64,000 nt of DNA from Pelomonas sp963422775 (GCA_963422775.4 CAUJSJ030000159.1:1-64000); one strand, 5' to 3'; shown: positions 20,097 through 28,356, counted from the stretch's first letter. The notes: generated from the sequence alone by a model not told the origin. Program-made: numbers and translations.

Positions 20097-20135
20097 GGTG
20101 TGACTCCAGAGGTGCTGATGAACCCATGGCTGGAT

Positions 20136-20150
20136 GGCAAGCGGCATGCC
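20136..20150 (-). promoter_or_regulatory. Sigma-54 promoter (GGCATG-CCGC-TTGCC)
   Basis: Reads GGCATGCCGCTTGCC on the minus strand, with the GG and GC elements at the -24/-12 spacing. The predicted transcription start is about 20125, 29 bases before the ATG at 20096. Confidence 0.75.
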
Positions 20151-20169
20151 CATCGGCTGCCGCGCGGGT

Positions 20170-21594
20170 TCAGAGCAGGGGTTCGACCAGTCGGGCGAAG
20201 CCCTGCAGCAGGCGCTGGCCCAGGCCGCGCTGCGCCCACTGGCTGGCATCGATGCGCTGCGACACCGTCAGGTCGCGGGCGAACAGCGCCCGCATCTGCT
20301 GGCCGAAGTCGTCGCCCAGCACGATGACGTCGATCTCGTGGTTGCCGACGATGCTGCGCCAGTCCAGGTTGCTGGAGCCGACGCTGGAATAGACGCCGTC
20401 GACGACGGCCGTCTTGGCGTGCATGACGGACTGCGTCATCTCGTGGATCTGCACGCCGGCCTCCAGCAGCTGGGCATAGCGCGAGCGGCCGGCGTGCAGC
20501 ACCATCGAGACGTCGCTGCGCCCCGGCAGCACCAGCGACACGGCGACGCCCCGCCGCGCCGCGTTGCACAGGCCCCGGATCAGCTCGTCGCCGGGCGCGA
20601 AGTAGGCCATGGTCAGCTGCACGCTGCGCTGCGAGGCCTCGATCGCGTGCAGCAGCGCCGTGTAGCTCGGGTTGACGCCGTTGGCCGGGTCGCCCACCAC
20701 CAGCTTGACGACGCGCTGCCCCGGCGTGGCCACGCGCGGCGCCGGCGTCGCTGCAAGCTCGCCTTTGCAGCCCTGCGTCGCCCAGGACTCACGGAACACC
20801 GCCGCCAGCGCCGACACCACCGGGCCGCGCAGCTCCACCTGGGTGTCGCGCCAGCCCTGCTTGTCGGCATCGGCGGGAGGTGTCTTGCGGCGGGCGCTGC
20901 CGAAGGAACCCTCGGCGTAGACGTTGCTGAGGTTGATGCCGCCCGTGAAGGCCACGTCGCTGTCGACGGCCAGCATCTTGCGGTGGTTGCGCTGCAGCAG
21001 GCCCCAGTGGCCGGGCCGCTCCAGCGGGTTGATCGGATTGAAGGCGCAGACCGCGATGCCGCCCTGGCGCAGGCGCTCGAAGAAGGCGGGGTCGGTGCCC
21101 ATCGAGCCCAGGCTGTCGTACATCAGCGCCACGCTGACGCCCTCAGCTGCCTTGCGCAGCAGCAGCTCACCCACTTCGGCGGCCACGCCCTCGTCCTCGA
21201 CGATGTAGAACTCCACCAGCACGCGCTGGCGCGCGGCGGCGATGGCCGTCTTCATCGCGGCGAAGGTGGCCGGCCCGTCCACCAGCAGCCTGGCCGTGTT
21301 GCCGCGCAGCAGCTGGGCTTCACCGGTGGCGGCCAGCACGCCCAGATGATGTTCGAACAGGGCGCCGTTGCCCTCGTCGCGCACGCGCGCCAGATCGCGG
21401 GCCTCCACGGCCTCGGTCACCAGGCCCTTGGCGCCTTTCATCGTGATGTGCTCTGCCAACTGGTGCGCCGGCAACGGCTGCAACTGCCTGTTGGGCCCCG
21501 GCAGGCTGGCGCAGCCCACCGTGCCGCCCACGACGAACAGCGCCGCCATGGCGCTCGCCCAACCAGACAAGGAGAGGCGGAAGGAGAGGTTCAT
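20170..21594 (-). CDS. Phospholipase D-like cardiolipin synthase, lipoprotein-type N-terminus
   Basis: The 474-residue protein has an N-terminal hydrophobic segment ending in a lipobox-like VGCAS. Two PLD/HKD active sites follow: HRKMLAVDSDVAFTGGINLS and HAKTAVVDGVYSSVGSSNLD, each with the H-x-K-x4-D pattern. This is the ClsA/ClsB/ClsC class, which forms cardiolipin from phosphatidylglycerol or phosphatidylethanolamine at the membrane. A consensus sigma-54 promoter is centred just upstream, with the predicted start of transcription only 3 bases before the ATG and no ribosome site, so the message may be leaderless. Confidence 0.88.
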   Translation of the reverse strand: MNLSFRLSLSGWASAMAALFVVGGTVGCASLPGPNRQLQPLPAHQLAEHITMKGAKGLVTEAVEARDLARVRDEGNGALFEHHLGVLAATGEAQLLRGNTARLLVDGPATFAAMKTAIAAARQRVLVEFYIVEDEGVAAEVGELLLRKAAEGVSVALMYDSLGSMGTDPAFFERLRQGGIAVCAFNPINPLERPGHWGLLQRNHRKMLAVDSDVAFTGGINLSNVYAEGSFGSARRKTPPADADKQGWRDTQVELRGPVVSALAAVFRESWATQGCKGELAATPAPRVATPGQRVVKLVVGDPANGVNPSYTALLHAIEASQRSVQLTMAYFAPGDELIRGLCNAARRGVAVSLVLPGRSDVSMVLHAGRSRYAQLLEAGVQIHEMTQSVMHAKTAVVDGVYSSVGSSNLDWRSIVGNHEIDVIVLGDDFGQQMRALFARDLTVSQRIDASQWAQRGLGQRLLQGFARLVEPLL

Positions 21595-21607
21595 CAGGAC
21601 AAATCAT

Positions 21608-21622
21608 GGCAATCGGCGTGCC
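21608..21622 (-). promoter_or_regulatory. Sigma-54 promoter (GGCACG-CCGA-TTGCC)
   Basis: A full match to the -24/-12 consensus on the minus strand. The predicted transcription start is about 21597, and the PLD gene's ATG is at 21594, so this belongs to the near-leaderless class. Confidence 0.78.
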
Positions 21623-21748
21623 TGACTGCAGGCGTGCCGACGCGCGCGCCGGCAACCGGAAATTTTTGCCAGGTCCCGCGGAATCTGTTCAAAATGAACT
21701 TCCCGGTGCGAGCCGTCCCTGTAACAACGACGTAAGGAAACGACGCGC

Positions 21749-23188
21749 ATGCCGCACGCATTGGTGGTGGACGACGACCATGACTCCGCAGCCTCGCTGC
21801 GGGACTTGATCGCGGGCGAGCAGTTCACCGTCGCGGTGGCCCACAACCTGCGCGATGCACGCAAGCAGATCGCGCTGCAGCAGCCCGACATCCTGCTGCT
21901 GGACCTGCGCCTGCCCGACGGCAACGGCATGGACCTGCTGGCCGACCCCAAGCTGGTGGCCAACTCCGAGGTGGTGCTGTGCACCGGCCACGCCAACCTG
22001 GAAACCTCCATCCAGGCGCTGCGCCTGGGCGCGGCGGACTACCTCGTCAAGCCGGTCAACCTCAAGCAGCTGCAGGGCGTGCTGTCGCGCATCATGAAGC
22101 CGGCGGCGCTGCAGGCCGAGGTCGAGGACCTGACCGCCAACCTCGATGAATCCGGCCACTTCGGCCACCTCTGGGGCCGCAGCGCGCCCATGAAGCGCAT
22201 CTACGAGCAGATCTCGCGCGTGGCGGGCACCAGTGTGTCGGTCTTCATCACGGGCGAGTCCGGCACCGGCAAGGAGGTGGTGGCCCAGACCGTGCACGAC
22301 CTCAGCCGCCGCCGCAAGCGCCCCTTCCTGGCCGTGAACTGCGGCGCCATCAGCCCCAACCTCATCGAGAGCGAGATCTTCGGCCACGAAAAGGGCAGCT
22401 TCACCGGCGCCGAGCGCCAGCACCAGGGCTTCTTCGAGCGTGCCAGCGGCGGCACGCTGTTCCTGGACGAGATCACGGAAATGCCGCTGGAGCTGCAGGT
22501 CAAGCTGCTGCGCGTGCTCGAGACCGGCCGCTTCATGCGCGTGGGCAGCACCACGGCGCTGGAGACCGACGTGCGCATCGTGGCCGCCACCAACCGCCTG
22601 CCCTACCAGGCCGTGTCTTCCGGCAAGCTGCGCGAAGACCTGCTCTACCGCCTGAACATCTTCCCAATCGCGCTGCCGCCGCTGCGCGACCGCGCCGCCG
22701 ACATCCCGCTGCTGGCCAACCATTTCCTGACGGCCATCAGCGCGCAGGAGGGTGCCGTGCGCCGCTTCACGCCCGAGGCGCTGGCGATGCTGGTCGCCTA
22801 CCCCTGGCCGGGCAATGTGCGCGAACTGCGCAATGCCGTGCAACGTGCCTATGTCATGGCCCAGGGCGACGTCATCGATGAAACCTGGCTGCCCGTCGCC
22901 CACGAGGCCGCAGGGGTCACTTCGGTCTGGGGGGGGCAGGCGCCTGCACCCGCCCGCCCGCGCGAGCCGGCGCCGGCGCATGCCGAGATGCCCTTCATCA
23001 CCCTGCCCATCGGCTCCAGCGTGGCCGATGCCGAGCGCGTGCTGATGCTGGCCACCTTGCGGCACTACAACCACCACAAGGAACGCACCGCCGCAGTCCT
23101 GGGCATCAGCTTGAAGACGCTCTACAACCGCCTGAAGGAATACGCCGCCGAGGGCGCACAGCCGCCGGACGGCAGTACGCCGGGTTGA
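21749..23188 (+). CDS. Sigma-54-dependent response regulator (NtrC family)
   Basis: The 479-residue activator has a receiver domain with the phospho-accepting Asp in LLLDLRLPDGNG (about residue 51) and Lys in LVKPVN. An AAA+ domain follows with Walker A GESGTGKE (about residue 169), the sigma-54 contact loop written GSFTGA in place of GAFTGA, and Walker B GGTLFLDE. The C-terminal Fis-type helix-turn-helix is AVLGISLKTLYNRLKEY. On phosphorylation it would remodel sigma-54 holoenzyme. Genes on both sides have sigma-54 promoters, so it is the best local candidate for their activator. No kinase is adjacent; a hybrid kinase lies at 32208-34475. Confidence 0.93.
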   Translation: MPHALVVDDDHDSAASLRDLIAGEQFTVAVAHNLRDARKQIALQQPDILLLDLRLPDGNGMDLLADPKLVANSEVVLCTGHANLETSIQALRLGAADYLVKPVNLKQLQGVLSRIMKPAALQAEVEDLTANLDESGHFGHLWGRSAPMKRIYEQISRVAGTSVSVFITGESGTGKEVVAQTVHDLSRRRKRPFLAVNCGAISPNLIESEIFGHEKGSFTGAERQHQGFFERASGGTLFLDEITEMPLELQVKLLRVLETGRFMRVGSTTALETDVRIVAATNRLPYQAVSSGKLREDLLYRLNIFPIALPPLRDRAADIPLLANHFLTAISAQEGAVRRFTPEALAMLVAYPWPGNVRELRNAVQRAYVMAQGDVIDETWLPVAHEAAGVTSVWGGQAPAPARPREPAPAHAEMPFITLPIGSSVADAERVLMLATLRHYNHHKERTAAVLGISLKTLYNRLKEYAAEGAQPPDGSTPG

Positions 23189-23200
23189 GTCCTTCGACAA

Positions 23201-23215
23201 GGCGCGCCGCTTGCC
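23201..23215 (+). promoter_or_regulatory. Sigma-54 promoter (GGCGCG-CCGC-TTGCC)
   Basis: Correct GG/GC spacing with one change from the GGCAYR box. The predicted start is about 23226, 24 bases before the ATG at 23250, with an AGGAG ribosome site between. Confidence 0.65.
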
Positions 23216-23249
23216 ACGGTCCTGTTCCGATCTCGATCAGGAGCAGGCG

Positions 23250-23810
23250 ATGGGACATGCTGAACTGAAGCAGGCGACCGCCGACGCGGTCGCGACTTCC
23301 GCGGAGCTCGTGCGGTTTCCGGTGATGGCGCAGGCCCTGGTGGCGCGGCTGCCGTTGCTCACCTTGCTGGCCGGCTTCCAGCGCGGCTTGAACGAGGAGT
23401 TCGACAACTGCCGCCACGGCGCGCGTTACCGTCCGCGCCTCGCGCCTGGGCGGCTGCGTTCGGGCGTGGAACTGCTGTGCCAGCTGGAGGAAGCGCTGCT
23501 GCACCCCGCGCTGGGTGCTTCGCGGCAGGCGGCCTGGCCGGCCCTGGGCCTGGCCATGGCGTCGGTGGGCACGCTGCGCGACCTGATGGCTGTGGGCGAG
23601 CGCAGCGGCGATGCCCAGCAACTTGCCCTCGTGACGCTGCTGGAAGGGCTGGTCCAGCTGCACTTCGTCAGTCTGGACGAACTGCTGGCCCAGGCCGACG
23701 TGACCGCCATGCCCTGGGCCGAGCTGGAGCGTGAGACCCATGCCTTGCTGATGCCGTGGCAGGCAGACAGCCGCGACACCCCGGCGCTGGAGGCGCTGCC
23801 CGAAACCTGA
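23250..23810 (+). CDS. Hypothetical helical protein under a sigma-54-type promoter
   Basis: The 186-residue protein (MGHAELKQATADAVATSAEL and onward) is almost entirely helical and leucine/alanine rich, with no signal peptide or membrane segment. An AGGAG ribosome site at 23239-23243 fixes the start. I recognise no domain. It has its own sigma-54-type promoter just after the response regulator's stop codon, which ties it to the island regulon. Confidence 0.55.
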   Translation: MGHAELKQATADAVATSAELVRFPVMAQALVARLPLLTLLAGFQRGLNEEFDNCRHGARYRPRLAPGRLRSGVELLCQLEEALLHPALGASRQAAWPALGLAMASVGTLRDLMAVGERSGDAQQLALVTLLEGLVQLHFVSLDELLAQADVTAMPWAELERETHALLMPWQADSRDTPALEALPET

Positions 23811-23834
23811 GGCCGGTTGGTGGCGCGGCGCCCG

Positions 23835-25064
23835 TCAGCGCTGGCGGGCCAGCTGGCCCGCCCAGGGGCGCAGCGGTTGGCTGCCGGGCACCGCCGGCGT
23901 GGCGGGCGGCGTGGGTGCGGCGTGCCGGGTGATCAGCGCGGCGTAGCGCCGCGTCATCTGTGCCAGCACGCGCGGCCAGTCCTGTTCCTGGGCGCGTGCC
24001 AGCGCGGCACGGCGCGGGGTGGTGTGGCTGCCGCTCAGACTGGCTTCCATGGCCTCGGCCCAGGAGCCCGCGCGCTGCCGGTCCACCAGCAGGCCGGCGC
24101 CTGCCACCAGCTCGCCCAGGCCGGCCGCGGCTGCCGCGACCACCGGCGTTCCGCAGGCCATGGCTTCGAGCACGCCCAGGCCGAAGGTCTCCTGATCACC
24201 GGCGTGCACATAGGCATCGCAGCTGGCCACCAGCCGCGCGAGCTGGCGGCTGTCGTGCTCGGGCGGCAGCACCAGCACCTGGTCGCCGGCAGGCGCGGCG
24301 GGCCCATTGCCAACGACGACCAGCACATGGCCGCGGCCGAGCAGCGCGACGGCGTCGGCCAGCAGCTGCAGGTTCTTTTCCGCGGCGAAGCGGCCGGTGT
24401 AGGCCAGCAGCCGCGTGTCCGGATCCAGGCCATGGGCCTGGCAGAACTGGGTGCGCCAGGGCAGGTCGCGCGCGCAGGGCGTGAACACCGAGCAATCCAC
24501 CCCGAGCGGCTGCACCGTCACGCGCGGCACACCCCAGCCTTGCAGGCGCTGGGCCAGGCCGCTGCTGGGCGCCATGACGACATCGAAGTGACGGTACAGG
24601 CCGACGAGGTAGCGCCGCGCCCAGCGTTCGGCGCTGCGGCCACCCGGCGTGCGGGCCGCCAGCGCAGGCAGGTCGGAGTGGCAGAAGGCCACGGCCGGCA
24701 CGCGCAACTGCTCGGCGGCCGCGAGCGAGGCCCAGCCCAGCGTGTAGGGGTCGGCCGACTCGATGATGTCCGGTGCCATGAACGCCATCTGGCGCAGCGC
24801 CCGGCCGCGCGACAGCACCAGTCGCTGCCCGCCGCCGCCTGGCAGTGCCAACCCGCCGCAGTCGACCATGCCGGGCCCTTGCGCGCGCGGGGCGATGACG
24901 GTGTGCCGCCAGCCCAGGGCCCGCAGGCGTTCGAGCTTGGCCGTCAACACGCGCCGCACGCCGCCCACCGGACTCCAGAACATCGACACGTCCAGCAGAT
25001 GGGGGCTCGCCGCGGGACGGCTGTCCTGCGCCTGCTGACCGGGCCGGGTGTAGCTCATTTGCAT
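23835..25064 (-). CDS. Family 4 glycosyltransferase
   Basis: The 409-residue protein has a GT-B fold. The N-terminal acceptor domain begins LLDVSMFWSPVGGVRRVLTA. The donor-binding domain has YTGRFAAEKNLQLLADAV, the ACDAYVHAGDQETFGLGVLE region with the E-x7-E motif, and ACGTPVVAAAAAG. Such enzymes transfer sugars from nucleotide donors to lipids or polysaccharides. Two possible ATGs (25064 and 25058) sit 1-7 bases after the predicted sigma-54 transcription start, and no ribosome site is visible. It is divergent from topoisomerase IB, with about 60 bases between them. Confidence 0.85.
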   Translation of the reverse strand: MQMSYTRPGQQAQDSRPAASPHLLDVSMFWSPVGGVRRVLTAKLERLRALGWRHTVIAPRAQGPGMVDCGGLALPGGGGQRLVLSRGRALRQMAFMAPDIIESADPYTLGWASLAAAEQLRVPAVAFCHSDLPALAARTPGGRSAERWARRYLVGLYRHFDVVMAPSSGLAQRLQGWGVPRVTVQPLGVDCSVFTPCARDLPWRTQFCQAHGLDPDTRLLAYTGRFAAEKNLQLLADAVALLGRGHVLVVVGNGPAAPAGDQVLVLPPEHDSRQLARLVASCDAYVHAGDQETFGLGVLEAMACGTPVVAAAAAGLGELVAGAGLLVDRQRAGSWAEAMEASLSGSHTTPRRAALARAQEQDWPRVLAQMTRRYAALITRHAAPTPPATPAVPGSQPLRPWAGQLARQR

Positions 25065-25075
25065 TCGGAAAAGCC

Positions 25076-25090
25076 GGCAAGCGGCATGCC
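25076..25090 (-). promoter_or_regulatory. Sigma-54 promoter (GGCATG-CCGC-TTGCC)
   Basis: The same 15-mer as at 20136-20150. The predicted start is about 25065, next to the glycosyltransferase ATG at 25064. Near-leaderless class. Confidence 0.75.
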
Positions 25091-25098
25091 CGGCGGCT

Positions 25099-25113
25099 GG
25101 CATGCCAACTGCT
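25099..25113 (+). promoter_or_regulatory. Sigma-54 promoter (TGGCATG-CCAA-CTGCT)
   Basis: On the plus strand, immediately next to the divergent site above. GG at 25099-25100 and GC at 25111-25112 have the right spacing. The predicted start is about 25124, and the topoisomerase ATG is at 25125. Confidence 0.68.
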
Positions 25114-25124
25114 TTGGCCCGTCC

Positions 25125-26318
25125 ATGCCGACACTCCTCACACCCCGCGCCCAGGCCAGCCTGGCGGGGCTGCGCTGGGCCGATGACAGCGCGCCCGGCA
25201 TCAGCCGCGAAGCCGCCAAGGCCGGCTTTTCCTACCGCGATGCGCGCGGCCGGCGCCTTCGCGACGAGCCCACGCTGGCGCGCATCCGCAAGCTCGCCAT
25301 CCCGCCGGCCTGGGCGCACGTGTGGATCAGCCCGCAGCCCGATAGCCATCTGCAGGCCACCGGCCGCGACGCCCGTGGGCGCAAGCAATACCGCTATCAC
25401 GCCGATTGGATGGCCGGCCGTGGCCAGACCAAGTTCGACAGCCTGCTGCGCTTTGGCGCCGTGCTGCCGCGGCTGCGCCGGCGCGTGCAGCGCGCGCTGG
25501 CCGGCCCGGGTGAGCCCACGCGCGAGCGCGTGCTCGCAACGCTGGTGCGCCTGCTCGACACCACCTGGCTGCGCATCGGCAACAGCGCCTACGCGCGCGA
25601 CAACGGCTCCTACGGCCTGTCCACGCTGCGCAACCGCCATGCCGGCATCAAGGGCGACGCCATCGAGCTGTCCTTCGTGGGCAAGAGCGGCGTGCGCCAG
25701 TGCGTGCGCGTGAGCGACCGCCGCGTCGCCCGCATCGTGCGGCGTTGCCGCGAACTGCCTGGCCAGGAGTTGTTCCGTTACCTGGACGAGGACGGCACCA
25801 GTCGCGCGGTGGATTCGGCCGACGTCAACGCCTGGCTGGCCGAGGCTGCCGGCCAGCGCGTGACGGCCAAGGACTTCCGCACCTGGCACGGCAGCGTGCT
25901 GGCCCTGCAGCTCACCTTGCAGGCCTGCGCCGAGGGCGCCGAGCCCTGCCGGCCGCAGCAGGTGCTGCAAGGCGTGGCCCAGCGCCTGGGCAATACCGCC
26001 GCGGTTTGCCGCAAGGCTTACATCCACCCCCGCGTGCTGGGCCTGGGCGACGCCCTGGGTGACGACGCGGCCCGCGCCGCGCTGCGCGCCCAGCCCTGGG
26101 CTGCGGCGCCGCCTGCGCGCACCGGGCTGGCGGCCGCCGAGCGCCAGTTGATGGGGTTGCTGCGCTCGCGGGAGCGCCGCACCGTGCCGGCCCAGGCCAG
26201 GGCAACATGCGCGAACCGGGCCGCGGCGGGCACAGCGCTTGCCGTTGCCGGCGACCCTGCAACCGTCCGGAGTGAAACTCGTGCGCATCGCCTACGTCAG
26301 CGAGACGTTTCCCCCTGA
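25125..26318 (+). CDS. Type IB DNA topoisomerase
   Basis: The 397-residue enzyme nicks one DNA strand through a 3'-phosphotyrosine to relax supercoils. Catalytic landmarks are the Arg/Lys-rich GSYGLSTLRNRHA segment, VGKSGV (catalytic Lys), RTWHGS, and the nucleophile Tyr in CRKAYIHP. The start cannot be earlier than 25125 without leaving the family N-terminus. No ribosome site precedes the ATG, and the sigma-54 promoter predicts a transcript starting at or next to the A of ATG. The last 45 residues are not typical of the family and overlap the next gene's start. Confidence 0.9.
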   Translation: MPTLLTPRAQASLAGLRWADDSAPGISREAAKAGFSYRDARGRRLRDEPTLARIRKLAIPPAWAHVWISPQPDSHLQATGRDARGRKQYRYHADWMAGRGQTKFDSLLRFGAVLPRLRRRVQRALAGPGEPTRERVLATLVRLLDTTWLRIGNSAYARDNGSYGLSTLRNRHAGIKGDAIELSFVGKSGVRQCVRVSDRRVARIVRRCRELPGQELFRYLDEDGTSRAVDSADVNAWLAEAAGQRVTAKDFRTWHGSVLALQLTLQACAEGAEPCRPQQVLQGVAQRLGNTAAVCRKAYIHPRVLGLGDALGDDAARAALRAQPWAAAPPARTGLAAAERQLMGLLRSRERRTVPAQARATCANRAAAGTALAVAGDPATVRSETRAHRLRQRDVSP

Positions 26319-26703
26319 AATCAACGGCGTTGCGCTGACCGCCCAACGCACCGTGCTCCCTCTGCGCCGCGCCGGCCATGGGGTGCAACTCAGCCGCCCG
26401 CGCCAGCCGGCGCGGGGCGACACCCGGCACGACACCCGGCACGACACCCGGCACGACGCCAGCGCCGACGTCTTCTTGCTCCCCAGCCGGAACGGCAGCT
26501 CGGGCGGCGTCAGCGGCTGCCTGGCCCCGCCCTGCGAGGGGCCGGCCGCGGCCGATGCCTTCATGGCCGCCGCCACACGGGTGCTGCGTGCATCGGCGAC
26601 CGGCAGCCCACTGCGCCTGCACGCGCGCCTGGCGGCCATCCAGGCCGATGGGGGCCGGGTGCCGGGCCGCTTCGGGCAACAGCTGCTGCGGCTGGCCGCC
26701 TGA
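26281..26703 (+). pseudogene. N-terminal piece of a second GT4 glycosyltransferase, rearranged
   Basis: The first 38 residues (MRIAYVSETFPPEINGVALT, then an RTV..LRRAGHGVQLSRPRQ segment) are a textbook start of a GT4 glycosyltransferase. The similarity then stops at a 12-bp tandem repeat (26419-26454, three copies, encoding DTRH repeats). The remaining 85 residues do not fit a GT-B fold. A GTG start at 26281 with GGAG 8 bases upstream is likely. It overlaps the topoisomerase end, and its stop overlaps the next ATG (TGATG), so it may still be translated. The full-length family is about 350-400 residues. The C-terminal part is not recognised. Confidence 0.6.
26419..26454. repeat. Tandem 12-bp repeat, three copies
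   Basis: GACACCCGGCAC is repeated three times without change, in frame, giving DTRHDTRHDTRH in the glycosyltransferase fragment. It marks the point where homology to the family ends. Confidence 0.9.
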
Positions 26704-27851
26704 TGCTGCCCGCTGCCCACCCGCTGCGGGCCGTGCCCGCGCCGCTGACACCGCGCGCCTTCAGCTGTGCCTGCGGGCGCCCGGTGTTCTTCCGCAACAG
26801 CGTGTGCCTCGCCTGTCATCGGCCACTGGGATACGACGCCACGCGCGGCCTGCTGCTGGCGCTGGAGCCCATGCGCTCGGGCGGCTGGCGCGAAGCCGGC
26901 GTGCCGGTGCGTCGCGCGCCGCGCCATGCGCGCTGCGGCAATCTCGACTCGGCGGCCGGCTGCAACTGGCTGCTGGACGCGGCCGAAGTGGCGGCCGGCC
27001 AGACGCTGTGCCGCTGCTGCCGGCTGACGCGCACCGTGCCCGACCTGAGCCAGCCCGAGGCGGGGGCCTGGTGGTGCCGCGTCGAGCAAGCCAAGCGCCG
27101 TCTGGTGTCCTCCCTGATCGGGCTGGGGTTGCCGGTCATCTCGAAGGCCGAGGACCCCGAGCGGGGCCTGGCCTTCGACCTGCTGCTGGCCCCGTCCGAG
27201 GGCCCGCCCGTCGTCACCGGCCACGCCGACGGCGTCATCACGCTGGACGTGGCCGAAGCCCACGATGCGCACCGTGAGCAGCTGCGCGATCAGCTCGGCG
27301 AGCCCTACCGCACCCTGCTCGGCCACCTGCGCCACGAGACCGGGCACCACTACTGGCAGCGCCTCGTCGAGCCCACCGAGTGGCTGGCACCCTGCCGGGA
27401 GCTGTTCGGCGATGAGCGCCAGGATTACGGCACCGCGCTGCAGCGCCACTACGCCAACGGCGCGCCGCCCGACTGGGGCCAGCGCTTCGTCAGCGCCTAT
27501 GCCAGCGCCCACCCGTGGGAGGACTGGGCCGAGACCTGGGCCCACTACCTGCACCTGGTCGACACGCTGGACACGGCGCGCAGCTTCGGCCTGGACGGTG
27601 AGCGCGTCGAACTCAACTACGAGCGCTTCGGCGCCGAGCTGCTCACGGACGCGAGCGAGCCCGGGGCTGCCGGCTTCCTGCAGCTCATCAACAGCTGGAT
27701 GGAATTGACTGGCGTGCTCAACGAACTGTCGCGCAGCATGGGCGTGGCAGACTTCTATCCGTTCGTGCTGTCGGCCCCGGCCGTGCGCAAGCTGCATCTG
27801 GTGCACCGCGTGGTCCGCGGCTTGCCGCACGGCGCCGTCACGATGCCGTGA
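26703..27851 (+). CDS. Putative zinc-binding metallopeptidase with N-terminal zinc ribbon
   Basis: The 382-residue protein starts with two Cys-x-Cys/Cys-x2-Cys pairs (FSCACGRPVFF, CLACHRPLG) and another set (CGNLD, CRCCRL), forming zinc ribbons. The metallopeptidase motif is HETGHHYW at about residue 214, with a downstream Glu in EDWAETWAHYLH. This belongs to the putative zinc-binding peptidase family often linked to bacterial proteasome-like or transglutaminase/ATP-grasp gene clusters. Its substrate is unknown. The start overlaps the upstream stop (TGATG) and the 3' end overlaps the convergent receiver gene by 14 bases. Confidence 0.82.
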   Translation: MLPAAHPLRAVPAPLTPRAFSCACGRPVFFRNSVCLACHRPLGYDATRGLLLALEPMRSGGWREAGVPVRRAPRHARCGNLDSAAGCNWLLDAAEVAAGQTLCRCCRLTRTVPDLSQPEAGAWWCRVEQAKRRLVSSLIGLGLPVISKAEDPERGLAFDLLLAPSEGPPVVTGHADGVITLDVAEAHDAHREQLRDQLGEPYRTLLGHLRHETGHHYWQRLVEPTEWLAPCRELFGDERQDYGTALQRHYANGAPPDWGQRFVSAYASAHPWEDWAETWAHYLHLVDTLDTARSFGLDGERVELNYERFGAELLTDASEPGAAGFLQLINSWMELTGVLNELSRSMGVADFYPFVLSAPAVRKLHLVHRVVRGLPHGAVTMP

Positions 27852-28278
27852 GGCTGCCTGCCGGCTGGCCGCGAAACTCGCTCGGCAGCTGAGGGGGCGC
27901 CGACGGCCGCGTGCCGACGAGGGCATCCAGCCGCGCCAGCACGTCATCGACGGCGAGCGGCTTGGGCCACAGTTCGCAGAAGCCCCAGCCTTCGATGGCG
28001 AAGCCGACGTCCGCCGTCACGGCGACAGCCGGGACCGTCTCACAGCCCGGCAGGGCGCGCAGCCGGCCAAGCAGGCGGCTGCCGTGGCCGTCCGGCAGGC
28101 CCAGGTCCAGCAGCAGCAGCACCGGCCGCAGGCCCGCAGCCAGGCACAACGCTTCCTCGCCCGTCGTCGCGACGACGAGTTCAATCTCAGCGCGCCGCTC
28201 CAGGATGGCGGCCATCAACAGCGCATTGACCGGGTGGTCCTCGACGTAGAGAACGGTTCGTCGGGCTGGGGCGGGCAT
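27838..28278 (-). CDS. Stand-alone response-regulator receiver
   Basis: The 146-residue protein is a single receiver domain. It has acidic pocket residues in LYVEDHPVN, the phospho-accepting Asp in LLLLDLGLPDGHG, Thr in VAVTADVG and Lys in WPKPLAVDD. There is no output domain, so it probably acts as a phosphorelay intermediate or an allosteric partner. A GGAG ribosome site and a full-consensus sigma-54 promoter (predicted start 18 bases before the ATG) lie upstream. It is divergent from the gene at 28396, which has a mirror-image sigma-54 promoter. Confidence 0.85.
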   Translation of the reverse strand: MPAPARRTVLYVEDHPVNALLMAAILERRAEIELVVATTGEEALCLAAGLRPVLLLLDLGLPDGHGSRLLGRLRALPGCETVPAVAVTADVGFAIEGWGFCELWPKPLAVDDVLARLDALVGTRPSAPPQLPSEFRGQPAGSLTAS

Positions 28279-28306
28279 GGTGACTCCGAGCATTGGCCTC
28301 ACGTGA

Positions 28307-28321
28307 GGCAATCGACGTGCC
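28307..28321 (-). promoter_or_regulatory. Sigma-54 promoter (TGGCACG-TCGA-TTGCC)
   Basis: The best match in the window: every conserved base of TGGCACG-N4-TTGC is present. Predicted start about 28296; gene start 28278 with GGAG between. Confidence 0.82.
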
Positions 28322-28341
28322 AGCCCCGGTTGGCGCGGCTG

Positions 28342-28356
28342 GGCACGGCGATTGCC
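28342..28356 (+). promoter_or_regulatory. Sigma-54 promoter (GGCACG-GCGA-TTGCC)
   Basis: Divergent partner of the site at 28307-28321, with only 20 bases between the two -24 boxes. Predicted start about 28367; the gene starts at 28396. Confidence 0.8.

Noticed and set aside
23817..25120. Long plus-strand ORF upstream of and in frame with topoisomerase IB
   Set aside because: It is antisense to the glycosyltransferase, a typical open shadow frame in GC-rich DNA; topoisomerase homology begins only after 25125.
27812..27827. GG-N10-GC sigma-54-like match TGGTCCG-CGGC-TTGCC inside the zinc peptidase gene
   Set aside because: The -24 box differs from GGCAYR, it lies in coding sequence near the 3' end, and no plus-strand gene follows.
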